A DNA stretch of 64,000 bases from Sternotherus odoratus (taxonomy: Eukaryota > Chordata > Testudines > Kinosternidae). The stretch is from the NCBI GenBank assembly GCA_032164245.1, contig JAVMKO010000005.1, positions 56,281,442 through 56,345,441 of the forward strand, in the 5' to 3' direction. Below are positions 10,690 to 22,764 of this stretch, piece after piece. The notes below the pieces were generated by a model that was given only the letters and a program-made list of their open reading frames with translations, did not search any database and was not told where the DNA came from. The number at the start of each line of letters is the position of its first letter. Within the stretch, counting starts at the first letter, position 1. The position numbers were made by a program, and so were the translations under genes.

Positions 10690-12520
10690 TTATGCAGAGT
10701 AATGCAGAGCATGCAGAACTGTATCAGAAGCCTTACTAAAAGCAAGATATATCACATCTATTGCCTCCCCTCCTCCCACTTGATCAGTAATCCTATCAAA
10801 GAAGGAAATTAAGTTGTTTTGGTATGATGCGCCCTTGACAAATCCATGCTGACTATTCCTTATCACCCTATTATTCTTTAGATGCTTACAAATATGTTGT
10901 TTAATATTTTTACAGTATCTTTCCAGGTATTGGAGTTAGACCTACTGGACTATAATTCTCAGGCTCCTCTTTGTTCCCCTTTTACACATAAGTTCTATGT
11001 TCGCCCTTCTCCATTATTCTGCAACATCTCCAGTCTTCCAGGAGTTCTCAACAATAATTGCTAATGGTTCCAAGATTGCTTCAGCTAGATCCTTAAGTAC
11101 CCTAGGATGAATTTCATCAGGCCCAGCTGACTTTAATACATTTCACTTATCTAAATATTAATGAACCTGTTCTTTCCCTATTTTGGCCTGCATTCCTTCC
11201 CAGTGGTTGAGTATCTGGTCATCAACCTTTTTAGTGAGGTCTGAGGCAAAATAAGATTTAAGCACCTCAGCTTTCTTGATGTCATCAGTTATTAGCACGC
11301 CTTCCTGGTTAAGTAGAGGACCCACACTCAGAGCCGGCAACAGAAATTTGGGGGGCCCCTACTCTGATCGTTTGGGGGCCCCCCTAGCCCAGCCGGACCC
11401 CCCCTAGCCCAGCCGGCGCTCCCCCCCAGCTGACAGCGGTTGGGGGGGGAGCCCAGCCGGGGCGCCCCCCAGCCCAGCCGGCGCACCCCCCCCCCCCCCC
11501 AAGCTGACAACGGCTGGCGGCAGTGCGGGGTCCTAAGGGAGCGCGAGCTCAGGAGCAGCGCGAGCTCAGGAGCAGCGCGAGCCGCCCATGCTGCTCTCCC
11601 CCCACCCCGCACGCCCTTTCTCCCCCGGACTGCGCCGCTGCCGCCGGCCGGGCTCACTGCTCCGGCCGGGGACACGCGCGCTCGTCCGAAGGAGAGCCGC
11701 GCCGCCTCCCCGCCCCTTTCCCGCTCTTCAGGCCCGGCGACAAGGGGGGACGGACGACTACAGGTACTGCTGTGTACCAGGCCCCGGACTTAAGGGGGCC
11801 CCCCTAAAGTCCAGGGCCCGGTACAACTCTACCCGTAGTACCCCCCTGTCGCCGGCCCTGCCCACACTTTCCTTCATCTTTCTCTTGCTCCTTATGTATT
11901 TAAAGAACCTCCTGTTATTGCCTTTTATGTCCCTTGCAGATCTAACTCATTTTGTGCCTTATCTTTTCTAATTTTTTTCCTACAGACTTGTGCGGTTATC
12001 AATTTGACATGTTTCCACCCTTCTTCAGGTTTCCTTTTTGATTTTCAGGTCATTAAAGAGCTCCTGATGGAGCCATATTGGCCTCCTTCTCTTCTTTCTA
12101 TCTTTTCTTTGCATTAGAATAATCTGCAGTTGGGCCTTTAATATTGTCTCCTTGGGGAATTGCCAGGTCTCCTGAACTCCTTTTTCCCTTAGATTTTCTT
12201 CCCATGGGACCTTATCTACCAGTTCTCTGAGTTTGTAAACACCTGTTTTTTTTTAAATCAATTCTTCTTATTCTGTTCCTCTAACTCTTTCCTTTTCTTA
12301 GAATCATAAATCCTGATCATTGCCATCTAAGTTGCCTTTCATCTTCAGAGTTTCTATTCTGTTGGTCAGAATGAAGTCTAAAATGGCTGTCTGCCTGGTT
12401 ACTGCCTCCAGTTTCTGGAACAAAAAGTTGCCCCCGACACAGTCCAAGAATTTATTGGAAATTTTGTGTTTTTCAACTGCTGTGGTAAGTACTATTGAGC
12501 TCTCTACAATACCTCAAGGA
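10690..12520 (-). pseudogene. CR1 LINE relic: endonuclease end to RT, split by hAT MITE
   Basis: Minus-strand CR1 ORF2 relic. From high to low coordinates, near 12320-12460 the frame gives endonuclease C-terminal sequence (KFLDCVGGNFLFQKLEAV, TAILDFILTNRIETL). At 11860-12200 there is the linker region. After the hAT insertion comes VGPLLNQEGVLITDD and KAEVLKSYFASDL at 11340-11240. Near 11130-10700 are the RT entry segments (P-D-E-I-H-P-R-like, W-K-T-G-D-V-like) and the segment coding KSISSR/QHG-type sequence. Many stops and frameshifts. Only the middle of ORF2 remains, and it cannot be active. Confidence 0.75.
11329..11860. mobile_element. GC-rich hAT MITE with perfect 8-bp duplication
   Basis: Termini CAGAGCCGGCAACAG and, inverted, CTGTCGCCGGCCCTG. 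Identical CCCACACT flanks lie at 11321-11328 and 11861-11868. It interrupts the CR1 ORF2 relic between the linker and RT. The interior is a C-rich low-complexity block and a CpG-rich block that includes a 19-bp unit (GCGAGCTCAGGAGCAGC) twice near 11543-11580. Frames of 94-127 codons inside it are composition artefacts. Confidence 0.9.
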
Positions 12521-12529
12521 TAGTGTAAT

Positions 12530-13075
12530 TTCACAATGTTCAGTGGAGAAGAATGAGGGCCATATTCAGTTACACTTGTGCAAATATGGAATAACTCCAC
12601 TGAAAGTCATTGGATTTACACTGGAACAAAACTGACACAAGTCAGAGGAGAAACTAGTGTTCACTTAAGTATCTTTAGTGTGTGCTGTCACTGCCAGGAG
12701 CAATTCACATACTGCAATGGAACTTGTGTCTGAGTGGAAGAAATCCCTTAGGTTTATTAGGTAGTGCTATGGTACAGTGGATTATCATGGTTAACATGGC
12801 ATGTCTTACTTTGAGGAACCACATTTGTTAATCTGACAACGTAAAATATAATTACACTCCCAGCAAAAAATCTATATGCAAGCTTAGCCTCTAGCATACT
12901 AAGTGCCATGGGGGATACTAGACTCAATAGAGGGAAATCCTTTTTTTAGAATGTCTGAACACAGTCCTTTAGGAAGACCAGCCAGGGGTCTGCATCTGCT
13001 AATATTGCTAAAGAGCAAATAATGGTAGAGAAAAGGGGCAATACATCTTAAATGTTATACTGGAACATTGCTATC
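12530..13075. other. Non-coding stretch, no gene recognised
   Basis: Ordinary AT-rich sequence between the CR1 relic and an old SINE. No open frame, motif or repeat stands out. Confidence 0.4.
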
Positions 13076-13079
13076 TATC

Positions 13080-13895
13080 AAATCTTACATTTATACCGTG
13101 CCTTTTGTCACAAAAGTAGCCCTGTGCTATGCTTTGTTTAGAGGAGCTCAAAGCTCTACAAATATGAATTATTCCTCACAACAACCTTGTGAGGTAAGTA
13201 AGGGATCATTTCACCCAATCCTGATATGCAGTCACCTCTGAGGGAGAGCACAGCAATTACACAAAATCTACACCAGTGGTGTGTAGGATAATCATAACTA
13301 CATGCTGCAGTAAAAAACATGCTGTGTCCACACTGTGGTGGGTAGCTACACATGTCAGAGAAAGATTCTGGCAGGGAGAAGATAGTAGGGAAAAGCCAGG
13401 GAACTGGCAGAGCCTTTCCAATCTGCTGGAGTCTTTCCCTGCAACCGGAAACCGCTCCAGCAAAGGGGAGTTTCCCCAAGCTTTTCCCCGCTGTCTTCAC
13501 TCTGCCAGAGCTTTTCCCCACTGAGGCATTCTTTTACTGCAGTGGGGAAGCAGCAGAACACAATACCGCTAAAACAGCAATATAGATGGGGAGGCATGGC
13601 TCTGGCTAGCAGAGAGTATCTGGGGTATGTGCTTGCATACATACCCACACATTCTAGGCATGCATTTACTCATCTAAGCCATGCCTCACCTGTTACACTT
13701 TATTTAAACCATGATAGGGGGACTATGCATGTATGTACACCACTGAAAGAAGCATGCAGTGTAGGTTCACCTTAAGTGACTTGCACAAGGTCACACAGTA
13801 AATTAGTGGCAGAGCTGGAAGCATAATCCAGGTCTCTTGACTCCCAATCTTTGCCCTGTTCACTAGGCCATGCTGTTTTCACTATTGTTTGGCTT
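13080..13895 (-). mobile_element. MIR-like SINE split by an unidentified insertion
   Basis: 13080-13220 reads as the reverse complement of a MIR-type SINE 3' part (GAGCTCAAAGCTCTACAAAT, then CTCACAACAACCTTGTGAGG). 13770-13890 reads as its 5' part (GTGACTTGCACAAGGTCACA, AGTGGCAGAGCTGGAA, GGTCTCTTGACTCCCAATC). The about 550 bp between them is not SINE and appears to be a later insertion. Confidence 0.6.
13222..13765. mobile_element. Unidentified insertion inside the SINE
   Basis: Sequence interrupting the SINE. It contains repeated GGGAAAAGC / CTTTTCCCC motifs and an inverted pair CCCCACTG / CAGTGGGG at about 13517-13547, so a DNA transposon is plausible. Termini and target duplication were not resolved. 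Overlapping frames of 77-121 codons on both strands have no recognisable domain. Confidence 0.35.
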
Positions 13896-14039
13896 TCTAT
13901 TCTGCTTATCAAACAGAACTTTGGTGGGATGATGGAACAGAATGTAGTACACCTGCATTCTCTTTGGACAGCAGATTGCCTATATTTCCTAAGCAACCCT
14001 TTAGACAGCTGGACTGTGTGTAATGGTTAAAACTCCTTC

Positions 14040-14235
14040 TGCCACAAAGAAGTAGAAGCAATGTTTCTAACAATTAGTCAGGGCTTCTAGGTTCTGTTCC
14101 TGGCTCTGACACAGTCTGGTTACATGTTAATTTGCATAAATTACTTTGAAATCCTCAGATGAGCAGCACCATCAACACTCTGAATATTAATATAACTGCA
14201 AAGTATTATCATCTTATATTCAACTCTCCCTGCAC
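14040..14235 (+). mobile_element. MIR-like SINE fragment
   Basis: Contains TAGGTTCTGTTCCTGGCTCT, AGTCTGGTTACATGTTAATT and a later ATATTAATATAACTGCAAAG tail, in the order expected for an old plus-strand CORE-type SINE. Confidence 0.45.
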
Positions 14236-15837
14236 CCCCATCAATAAAAGATGAACTGTCCCCAAAATGCCTAAATATTCACCAAAACCTTGCCATAATT
14301 TCCAACTCCTCCAGCCTCAGTTTTTATAATTTGATAAAATGTCTAGAAGTACCAGTTTCAGTGGGGAAAGAATGGGGATACTTATAGAAGGTATAAAAAT
14401 AAAATATAAAAACTACAAGACAACAGCAACTACTTCCAGTGTTTTAAGAGGTCAAGCAGATAAAATTGATTCTGACAGGCTTACAAACCTCTTTGGCCTC
14501 AGCTCTACTTATCCCAGTCATTCTTTCTTTTAAAAAAACTCACGATATCAATAACAAGACATAACTGCATAACACACACATTAATTGATTTTTTTCTCTC
14601 TCCCATTCCCCCACTGGGATTCTTTCCATTCCAATGCAGCAAAGCAATCAAATGATAATTTAATTCTCCCCTATTCATTTAAATATGACAGGTTACTAAA
14701 AAATTAACAATGGTTTCAGAGAATGTAATTGCTTTTCAGTTCTGGCCATAATGGAAAAATAAAATAAAGCCAAGAGGAAGGCGATAGTCTCTTAACACCA
14801 GGTTTATATTGAAGCATATATGGGAGTATATCTGGTATATTGAAAGGAATCACTTCTGCATTTAAAGAGGCCATAAGTAAACAAATAAACTAAACACAAG
14901 AGTGGTTGTTAAATTATTTTTGAGATCTTTAAACTAAAGAATTAAATATAAGCTACACATCAGAATGAGATTTCTTTTTAATACAATTACTTCAGCCATT
15001 CAGATCTCTGCAGTCTATGAAAACTAGGTCAGGTCATGTAATTCCATTCATGTAATTCCATTTTTCTCTCTCCATTCAGCTTTTATTCTTTAGTGGCTTC
15101 AGCCCAAGGAAACATTATTTCAGAAAATAAATTAGGACTGAGGAGTTTGATATTTCATACTCTACATGATTGGTTTAAGAATAAGTCAACTTAAACCCTA
15201 CAGAACCAAAAACATATACAAGATCAATATGGGTTTGCAAATGGAGAAGAAAAACAAAAATCTTAGTTAGAATTCTCACAAAAAATACATAAAAGTAGCT
15301 AGAAAAACATAATCATGGTGTGTTACAATTAAATTGGAGATTTTAGCTAAAGATTCAGGTCCTTGGTTCCTATGTTTGTGGAATTAAATACTGCAGCAAA
15401 TAAGTCAAATTCTGAAGTCTTTACATAGTCAAAATGCTTACCAAAATAACTGGGAGTTTGAAATACTTAAGGATTGAGTAGAACATAATTTGAATAGCAA
15501 TATGCACACAATGTACTCGTCAAACCAAGCAGGTATTGTAGAATCAGTCCCCAAATACAAACGTCAGGTTTTGCCCTTATATTTGATAAAAGTAAAGGTT
15601 CAGATAATTACTGGATGGCATCATCCATCACTACTACCTTTTTTAGCTATAGAAAAGAATGCTGGGTAACAGCACAAGTCTGAAAAAGAAAGTCTCTGAA
15701 GAAATTAATGGGTGAATTTAAGGTATTATATCACCAGTATAGACAGAGAAACTGAGTCTAACTTATTTTATATCACACTTCAGAGGTGTTTATTTATTCT
15801 TCAGTCAGGTTCAAAAATACTATTCCATTTGAAAACA
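14236..15837. other. AT-rich non-coding stretch, no gene recognised
   Basis: Long AT-rich stretch with dense stop codons in all frames. No repeat family, splice-flanked frame or RNA fold was recognised. Confidence 0.5.
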
Positions 15838-17268
15838 GATTCATAGGACTGGAAGGGACCTTGAGAGGTCATCTAGTCCAGTCCCCTCCGCTCATGGCAG
15901 GACTAAGTATCATCTAGACCAGGGGTCTCAAACTCAAATGACCACGAGGGCCGCATGAGGACTAGTGCACTGGCTCGAGGGCCGCACCACTGACACACAC
16001 ACCCACCCTCGCTGCCCCGGCTGTGCCCCCACTCCACCCCTTCCATGAGGACTAGTGCACTGGCCCGAGGGCCGCACCACTGACACACACCCGACCCTTG
16101 ATGCCCCGGCTCCGCCCCCACTCCACCCCTTCCAAGAGGTCCCACCCCTGCCCCACCTCCTCCTCTGAGCACGCAGCTCCCTATTCCCTCCTGGAAAGCA
16201 CTAGGCACCACCAACAGCTGTTTGGCAAACAAAGCAAGAGCAATCTAGGAAGTCCAGAGCTAGAAACACACGCGGCCCAGCCAGGCAGCAGAGAAGCCTC
16301 CACTTCTGGCCCCTCCGTCCTGCAAACTGCTATGGGGGGACCAGGGGGGGGGGGCGCCAGGAAGCTTGACGGGCCACAGGGAAGGGCTTTACGGGCCGCA
16401 TGTGGCCCCCGGGCCGCATGTTTGAGACCCCTGATCTAGACCAACCCTGACATGTGTTGGTCTACTCTAACCTAATCTTAAAAATCCCCAGTGATGGAGA
16501 TTCCACAGTCTCCCTAAGCAATTTATTCCAGTGCTTTACCACCCTGACAGTTAGGGAGTTTTCCCTAATGTCCAGCCTAAACCTCCCATGCTACAACTTA
16601 AGGCTATTGCTCTTTGTCCTATCCTCAGAAGTTAAGAAGAAGAAAAAAACCTCACTCCTGCCCATCCTCTCTTTTCCAGACTAAACAAATACAATTTTTT
16701 CAATCTTCCCTCATAGGTCATGTTTTCTAGACCTTTAATCATTTTTGTTGCTCTTATCTAGACTTTCTCCAATTTGTCCACAGCCTTCCTGAATTGTGGT
16801 GCCCAGAACTGGACACAATTGAGTCCTAATTAGCATGGAGTAGAGCGGAAGAATTATTTCCCCTGTCTTGCTTACAACACTCCTGCTAATACATCCCAGA
16901 ATGATGTTCGCTTTTTTACAACAGTGTTACACTGTTGACTCATATTTATTTACTTTGTGGTCCACTTTAATCCCCAGATCCCTTTCCACAGTTCACCTTC
17001 TTAGGCAGTCATTTCCCATTTTGTAGTATGCAACTGATTCTTCCTTCCTAAATGGAGTACACTGTATTTGTCCTTATTGCATTTCATCCTATTTACTTCA
17101 GATCATTTCTGCAGTTCATCCAGATCATTTTGAATTTTAATCCTATCCTCCAAAGCACTTGCAACCCCTCCCAGCTTGGTATCATCTGCAAACTTCATAA
17201 ATGCATACTCTGTGCCATTATCTAAATCACTGATGAAGATATTGAACAGAATTGAACCCATAGGGCAT
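15838..17268 (-). mobile_element. CR1 LINE 3' part, split by hAT MITE
   Basis: Minus-strand CR1. Its 3' terminus is at the left (plus-strand ATAGGACTGGAAGGGACC, reverse of the CR1 end). After the hAT insertion the copy continues through AATCCCCAGTGATGGAGATT, CCAGAACTGGACACAATTGA and GGTATCATCTGCAAACTTCA (reverse of the FADDTK region) to about 17268. That span covers the RT C-terminus and 3' UTR. Stops in every frame. Confidence 0.85.
15920..16433. mobile_element. hAT MITE, family A copy 1
   Basis: Termini CAGGGGTCTCAAACTCAAAT and, inverted, GCATGTTTGAGACCCCTG. Identical flanks ATCTAGAC lie at 15912-15919 and 16434-16441. The interior has an imperfect direct repeat around GACTAGTGCACTGG, GAGGGCCGCACCACTGACAC and a CA-rich stretch. 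A second copy with a different perfect duplication is at 35719-36222, so this family moved independently to both sites. Confidence 0.93.
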
Positions 17269-17809
17269 TACACATTCTTATTTCACAAACAATGTCGAAT
17301 TAAAGTGTTTACTGCTTCTTTAATCACTGGTAAAATAGATGCTACATTTAATGGAAAACCATCAAATAATTTCACGTTATTTGTAAATTACCAACTATTT
17401 ATGGATTACAAAATGAAAGCCACATTCATTTATTACATTTTAATCATGTTAAGTAGGTCTTGCAATACTTAGTGAAATTGGTTTCTGAAAAATTCCTTCA
17501 CAATGAGTTAACATGCTGATGACCTTTTTGTTTGGCAAAAAGGCACTCAAGGTGCACTTCATCAGAGTTCCACTGAGTTTAGTACACATTTTCTTTTGGA
17601 ATTAGTTCTCCTCACAAGCATTGATACAGCATGTACTGAGCTGAATCCTCTGCAAAGAAGTCAGCAGAGAGCACTTGCTGTTCTGATCTGGCAACCTCCA
17701 TGAGAAGGAAGATGAAATTGCAGACTTTCCTCCCCCTGAAAAAAAACACTGAAATGTTGAAACACACTTTTCCAGGCCTGGTTGTTAAATCAGATACCTC
17801 CAGGCCCAG

Positions 17810-18059
17810 ACTTCACTAGGAAAAAAGATGTGTTCTTACCTCATGTCAGATAACACATGGTAACTAACATGAGATAAAAGCTTAGTGCAGTCAAGGCAGT
17901 TGTAGTTTAAATGATTTCACAGGTCAAGGTAAACTCTAGGCTTGATCTGCTAATGCATTAGAAAATTACAAAATACCCAATCTTCACTAAGGTTTTACCT
18001 TGTATTAGTTATCATGATAGCTAACACAAAGTAAAAATACACCTTTTTCCTAGTGAAGG
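17810..18059. mobile_element. MITE with CTTCACTAGGAAAAA ends, copy 1
   Basis: About 250 bp with long inverted termini: CTTCACTAGGAAAAAAGATG at the left and CACCTTTTTCCTAGTGAAGG at the right. A more diverged relative is at 41786-42030. Target duplication is unclear, so superfamily is left open. Confidence 0.65.
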
Positions 18060-19944
18060 TCACTCACAAAGTTTTCAGGGTTTAGAGGTAAGCTTTGTTT
18101 ATTCCATAACAAGAATTTTGACCGTGATTTTCAGAAGTGATTAGAAATTCTGAGTTCCTCCATTTTTTGAATGCCACCCTGAGACACTTAAAAAAGTCCT
18201 GATTTTCAGGAAGTGCTAAACACCAGCCCTATATTAAAAATGGAGATAGTTCAGAGAAGAAGAATAAAAATGATCCGTGGGTTGAAAGGATTTGCTTAAA
18301 AGGCAAGATTAAAGCAGCAAAATATTTGCAGCTTTGCTGATGACTAAGGACGCAGGCTAATCTACCAATCACTGAAGTGTGTAAATGCTAAGAAACAGAT
18401 TATGTAAATTAATGTGGCACATGGGGGTATATACAGAAGTAATGGGATGAATCTAAAAAAGTGAAAAAAATAGGTGGGCTATCAAGACAGACATCCTGAG
18501 AGTGAGATATATTGGCTGTGGTGGATCAGTCTCCTTAGGAAAGTTTGGAAACCCAACTTCTTGGGGTGTTTAAAACCTGACCAGACAGAAAGCAATGCAG
18601 AGCAAGGGATTATTCCTGCGTTTTTTCAGGATTACAGACATGGAAAAGACCTATTAGATCACCCTAATCCAACCCTCTCTGACTGTAAGATTTTATTTGG
18701 CATTGAAGGATTTCTTTGTATGGCAATTTTTAAAAGGTGATATAGGTCATCATGTATTAGCAAATTCCCCACTTGCCTTTCCCTATGCCTTCACCAAACT
18801 GCCATCTAGGTACTTACCTTGAATTGACAGATATGGTGGACAAAGAGACGAGACTTTCTAAACATGACAAGAAATTTGCCTTGGGAGAGCCAAATCCAAC
18901 AAGCTAGATTGCAATTCCAAGTACATTATTTCCTTGGAGGTTCCCCCTTTCTTCATATGCAGCTTGCAGTTCATGAACAATCCAAGAGACACACAGCGGC
19001 ATTCCCAAAAAACACTCATTAGACAATATCAACATTAAATCTCAGAGAAATGCAGGAGTCTGCAAACATCCAGATTGGTAAATCCAGTGATATAAAAGAT
19101 TGATAGCAATGCATTTTTATTGACCAGAAAAAAATTATCTGCTAACTAAACACTTTTAGGCGGTCTCAGTGGTGATACACAATAAAGGGATGATATACTG
19201 AAAATGGCACAGACATTGACATCCTCCTTAATTCAGATGTTGAAAGTGTCATTTTGGCTCAGTGATTACAGTAAGCACTGCAGTGTTTCTGAATTTATTC
19301 TTGACTATGCCACAGAAAAGTGTATCCTTGGACAATTTGTACAGGCTGAACTGTGCCTCACAAATACCACTGTAAAGCACTGTAGATACATTTATACAAC
19401 ACTCAGGTGAAATGCCTTACAGAAGTTCTAAGCACAATTATTTATAGGACCATAGAGTCTCTTAACATGCTACAAGTATAAATGGCTGCCATATTAGTGG
19501 CTGTGTATTCCAAGTTTAGCACTGTATTCACAAAACAGCACTCTATTTCATTCGCTGGTTATCTTGCTCCCAATACTCTAATGCAAAACAAATTATGTAT
19601 GCTACACAATAAATAAAATAACAGCGCTTATTCACCAAGCAGCATGCGTGTCTATCTTGTCCACATAAACAAGGCCAAATGGCAAACAGGAAAGCAGCTC
19701 AAGAGAGGTATAATTGGCAACCTACTGAGATCTTGGTTTCTGTGATTCACAACCTCTTAAAAAAAGGTTTTCCTTTCACATAAATATTTTAAGGGAGGCA
19801 TGATCAAAGCCCTTTCCCTTTTACAGGTGTCTCAGAACCTTCCTCCCAATTAAACATATTAAAGAAGTTGGAAACTGACATTCTGAAATGGCAGACAGTG
19901 TAACCCTTACCCAGGAAAGAACTGAAACTCGAAACAGTCTAATC
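18060..19944. other. Non-coding stretch with a very degenerate CR1-like piece
   Basis: Mostly unassigned sequence. Between about 18235 and 18700 the order of motifs (TTCAGAGAAGAAGAATAAAA, AAGATTAAAGCAGCAAAATA, AGATCACCCTAATCCAACC) resembles an old CR1/L3-type 3' region, but this is weak. Frames at 18474-18740 and 19204-19410 show no domain. Confidence 0.35.
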
Positions 19945-20257
19945 CAGGGGTCGGCAACCTTTCAGAAGTGGTGTGTCGAGTCTTTATTTATTCCCTCTAA
20001 TTTAAGGTTTGGCATGCCAGTAATACATTTTTAATGTTTTTAGAAGGTCTCTTTCTACAAGTCTATAATATATAACTAAACTATTGTTGTATGTAAAGTA
20101 GATACAGGTTTTTAAAATGTTTAAGAAGCTTCATTTAAAATTAAATTAAAATGCAGAGTCCCCCAGACTAGTGGCCAGGACCTGGGCAGTGTGAGTGCCA
20201 TTGAAAATCAGCTTGCATGCCGTCTTTGGCATGCGTGCCATAGGTTGCCTATGCCTC
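19945..20257. mobile_element. hAT MITE (CAGGGGTCGGCAACC type)
   Basis: Starts CAGGGGTCGGCAACCTTTCA and runs through GTAATACATTTTTAATGTTT and AAGTCTATAATATATAACTA to GCCATAGGTTGCCTATGCCT, a mutated inverted terminus (expected ...GGTTGCCTACCCCTG). The right end is altered and no clean 8-bp duplication is visible. Confidence 0.7.
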
Positions 20258-21599
20258 CTTTTAGAATATCATAGGTGACATTTTTGCACAGGATTATTGA
20301 GATTCACAGTATAAAACATTTAAAGTGTTGAATTTGAATCTACCAAGTAAATCAGATGGCAAGCCATGGGTGAATATCAAGAGCCTCAGAGGTTGGGATA
20401 AGCATCCAAAGAGAAGACACATCCAAATCTTTCATTAAATGCCTGGGTCTTCAGAATTGGGACAAAAGTCTCATAAGATCAGACTCTCTTGCAAGACTCC
20501 TGAACTTCTTGCATGTGGATGGGAAGGGGACACTGCTTCATTCCCCAGAACACCACACAGATGAGTACCCTGAATCATGTTACTAACCAGCTACTCATCT
20601 CCAGCTCCTTACTTCATCCACAGCTCATGAGTCCTACATTTGGGCCATGCTCAGGGAGTTCCACTGGACATGGGTGGACAACAGCTTTGCAGTCAGTGGC
20701 TTAATTAGCTTGTAACTTCACAGGTACATCAGCACAAATTGGAACTCTCCTTATAGTCTCAGCAGAGAAGCAGATGATTGAACTGGCATAGAGACTGAAT
20801 GCTCCTGTAGCCCAAAGAGGTTATTCCTCCAGTTGAGGGATGGTACACAGCTAGATCAGTGCTGAACAGCTTGCACTACATCTGCCTGAGTTGCTGTACT
20901 CTGTACATCTGTTCTGTTAAAGTTTTTATGTTCTTCAGGCATCTTCCTAAATTCACCTTTAAAAACAAAGCATGATCTAAGAGTGTGGAATCACACTAAT
21001 TGCCTTCCTTTCATTTTTTTTGTTTTACTCTCTACAGGAGAAGCCAGCAACCCACACATAAGTCAATTCTGTCAAACTAGGACTAGCAACTAAGAACTGC
21101 AGTTTTTTGATGTTAGAATAATAGTTGGGGTTTTTTTCAGGTTTTTTTGTTGCTGTTATTTGGTTGGGGTTTTTTTTGTTTTTTGCTGAGTAGTCACATT
21201 TGCCTCAACAAAAACAGCTCATTACAGTAAAACCCAAAAGGAGACGATCTTAAGTAATTGTTTACAGCAGGGATATTTTATTACTACAAGAGGCACAGGT
21301 ATCAAAATCTCAGTGGAATTGTAAATTCACCAGCAGGTTTGCATGTTTTGCTTCATGTCAGAGTTAGAATAATATATGTAATAATGTAATAGTTACATAT
21401 TAATTACAATGTAATATTAATATATTAATTACAATGTAATATTAATATATGTAATAATAAGTAAAAAAAATTTACTTGCTCAGTTATATAAAAAATTATA
21501 GATTGATTTTCAAAATCACCTTTCATGGCAATGAACACAAAGGTGGTATACATAAGTAGAGACTATATAAAGGCGAAATGAAAATAACACAGAATTATA
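20258..21599. other. Non-coding stretch with an AT-rich tandem repeat
   Basis: No gene seen. At 21395-21450 a 25-bp AT-rich unit (TAATTACAATGTAATATTAA) occurs twice. Each unit is near-palindromic and could form a cruciform. T-rich runs near 21130-21180. Confidence 0.5.
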
Positions 21600-21728
21600 A
21601 GAATCAGAGAGGTAGCCATGTTAGTCTGGAATAGCAGAGGTAACAAAGAGTCCTGTGGCACCTTAAAGACTAACTAAAGTATTGAAGCATAAGCTTTCGT
21701 GGGCTAATACCCACTTCGTCGGATGCAA
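21600..21728 (-). mobile_element. Penelope-like element 3' tail
   Basis: Plus-strand AGAATCAGAGAGGTAGCCAT through AGCATAAGCTTTCGTGGGCT to CTTCGTCGGATGCAA is the reverse complement of the Penelope tail. 5'-truncated at the right. Contains the hammerhead-like core in reverse orientation. Confidence 0.75.
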
Positions 21729-21779
21729 CTTGTCTATTTAGTAAAGTGTCTATTTAAATCTGAAATTTTACGGTGTTGT

Positions 21780-22430
21780 AATTTTAGGGGTCCTGACCCA
21801 AAAAGAAGTTGTGACAGGGGAGGGGATCACAAGGTTTTTTGGGGGGAGGGTTGCAGTACTGCTACCCTTACTTCTGTGCTGCTGCAGACAATGTCAATGA
21901 CTTCAGAGCTGGACAGCTGGACAGTAGTGGCAGCTGCTGCCCGGGAACCCAGCTCTGAAGGCAGAGCCCATGCCAGCAGCACCACAAAAGTAAGGATGGC
22001 ATGGCATGCTATTGCCACCCTTACTCCTGCACTGCTCCCCGCAGAGCTGGACCTTCAGTCAGCAGCTACCATTCTCCACCCAGCTCTAAAAGCAGAAGCA
22101 CAAAATTAAAAGTGGCATGGTGTGGCATTGCCACTCTTACTTCTGCAGTGCTGCTGTGTGGTGCTGCCTTCAGAGCAGGGCACTTGGCCAGCAGCCTCTG
22201 TTCTCCAGCCACCCAACTCTGAAGGCAGTGCAGAAGTAAGGGTGGGACAATACCACAACTCCCTTAAAATAACCTTGTGACTCCCCCTGCAACTCCTGTT
22301 AGGTCAGAACCCTCAGTTTGAGAAATGCTGGTCTATCCATGAAATCTGTATAGTATAGGGTAAAAGCACACAACACGGATTTTGGTCTGTGATGTGTTTT
22401 TCATGGCTGTGAATTTGGTAGTGCCCTTCT
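21780..22430. mobile_element. Degenerate hAT-type MITE
   Basis: Left part has GGGGTCCTGACCCAAAAAG and right part CTCAGTTTGAGAAATGCTGG, resembling the inverted ends of hAT elements whose termini read TTCTCAAACT...GGGTCAGGACC. The middle repeats CATGGTGTGGCATTGCCACT-like units about 110-130 bp apart. Ends are eroded and no target duplication was found. Confidence 0.45.
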
Positions 22431-22764
22431 TACAGTCCCAGAGCTAGAAACAGTGACTGGATTCTGCCTAGACCCAACTGGCTTGGAAGCACATGAGACC
22501 CAGCAAGTGGTCCCACTCACAACACACTGATGTTCCTACAATGTGGTACTGAGTCAGGTGTTAACAATCCTGACAAATAAAATTCACCATTTACAAAAGC
22601 CATACCACCCACCAGTGTGTTTAACACTGCTCTGTTTAATACCCCTCCATTTTCCACTGCATTCCAAAAACTGTACCTCCAACAGCACTTGCTCCTTGCA
22701 GTACCAATGATGAGCACCTATCATGAGAACCTAGAAGTCAGAGCTTAGAAAAATACACTTATTC

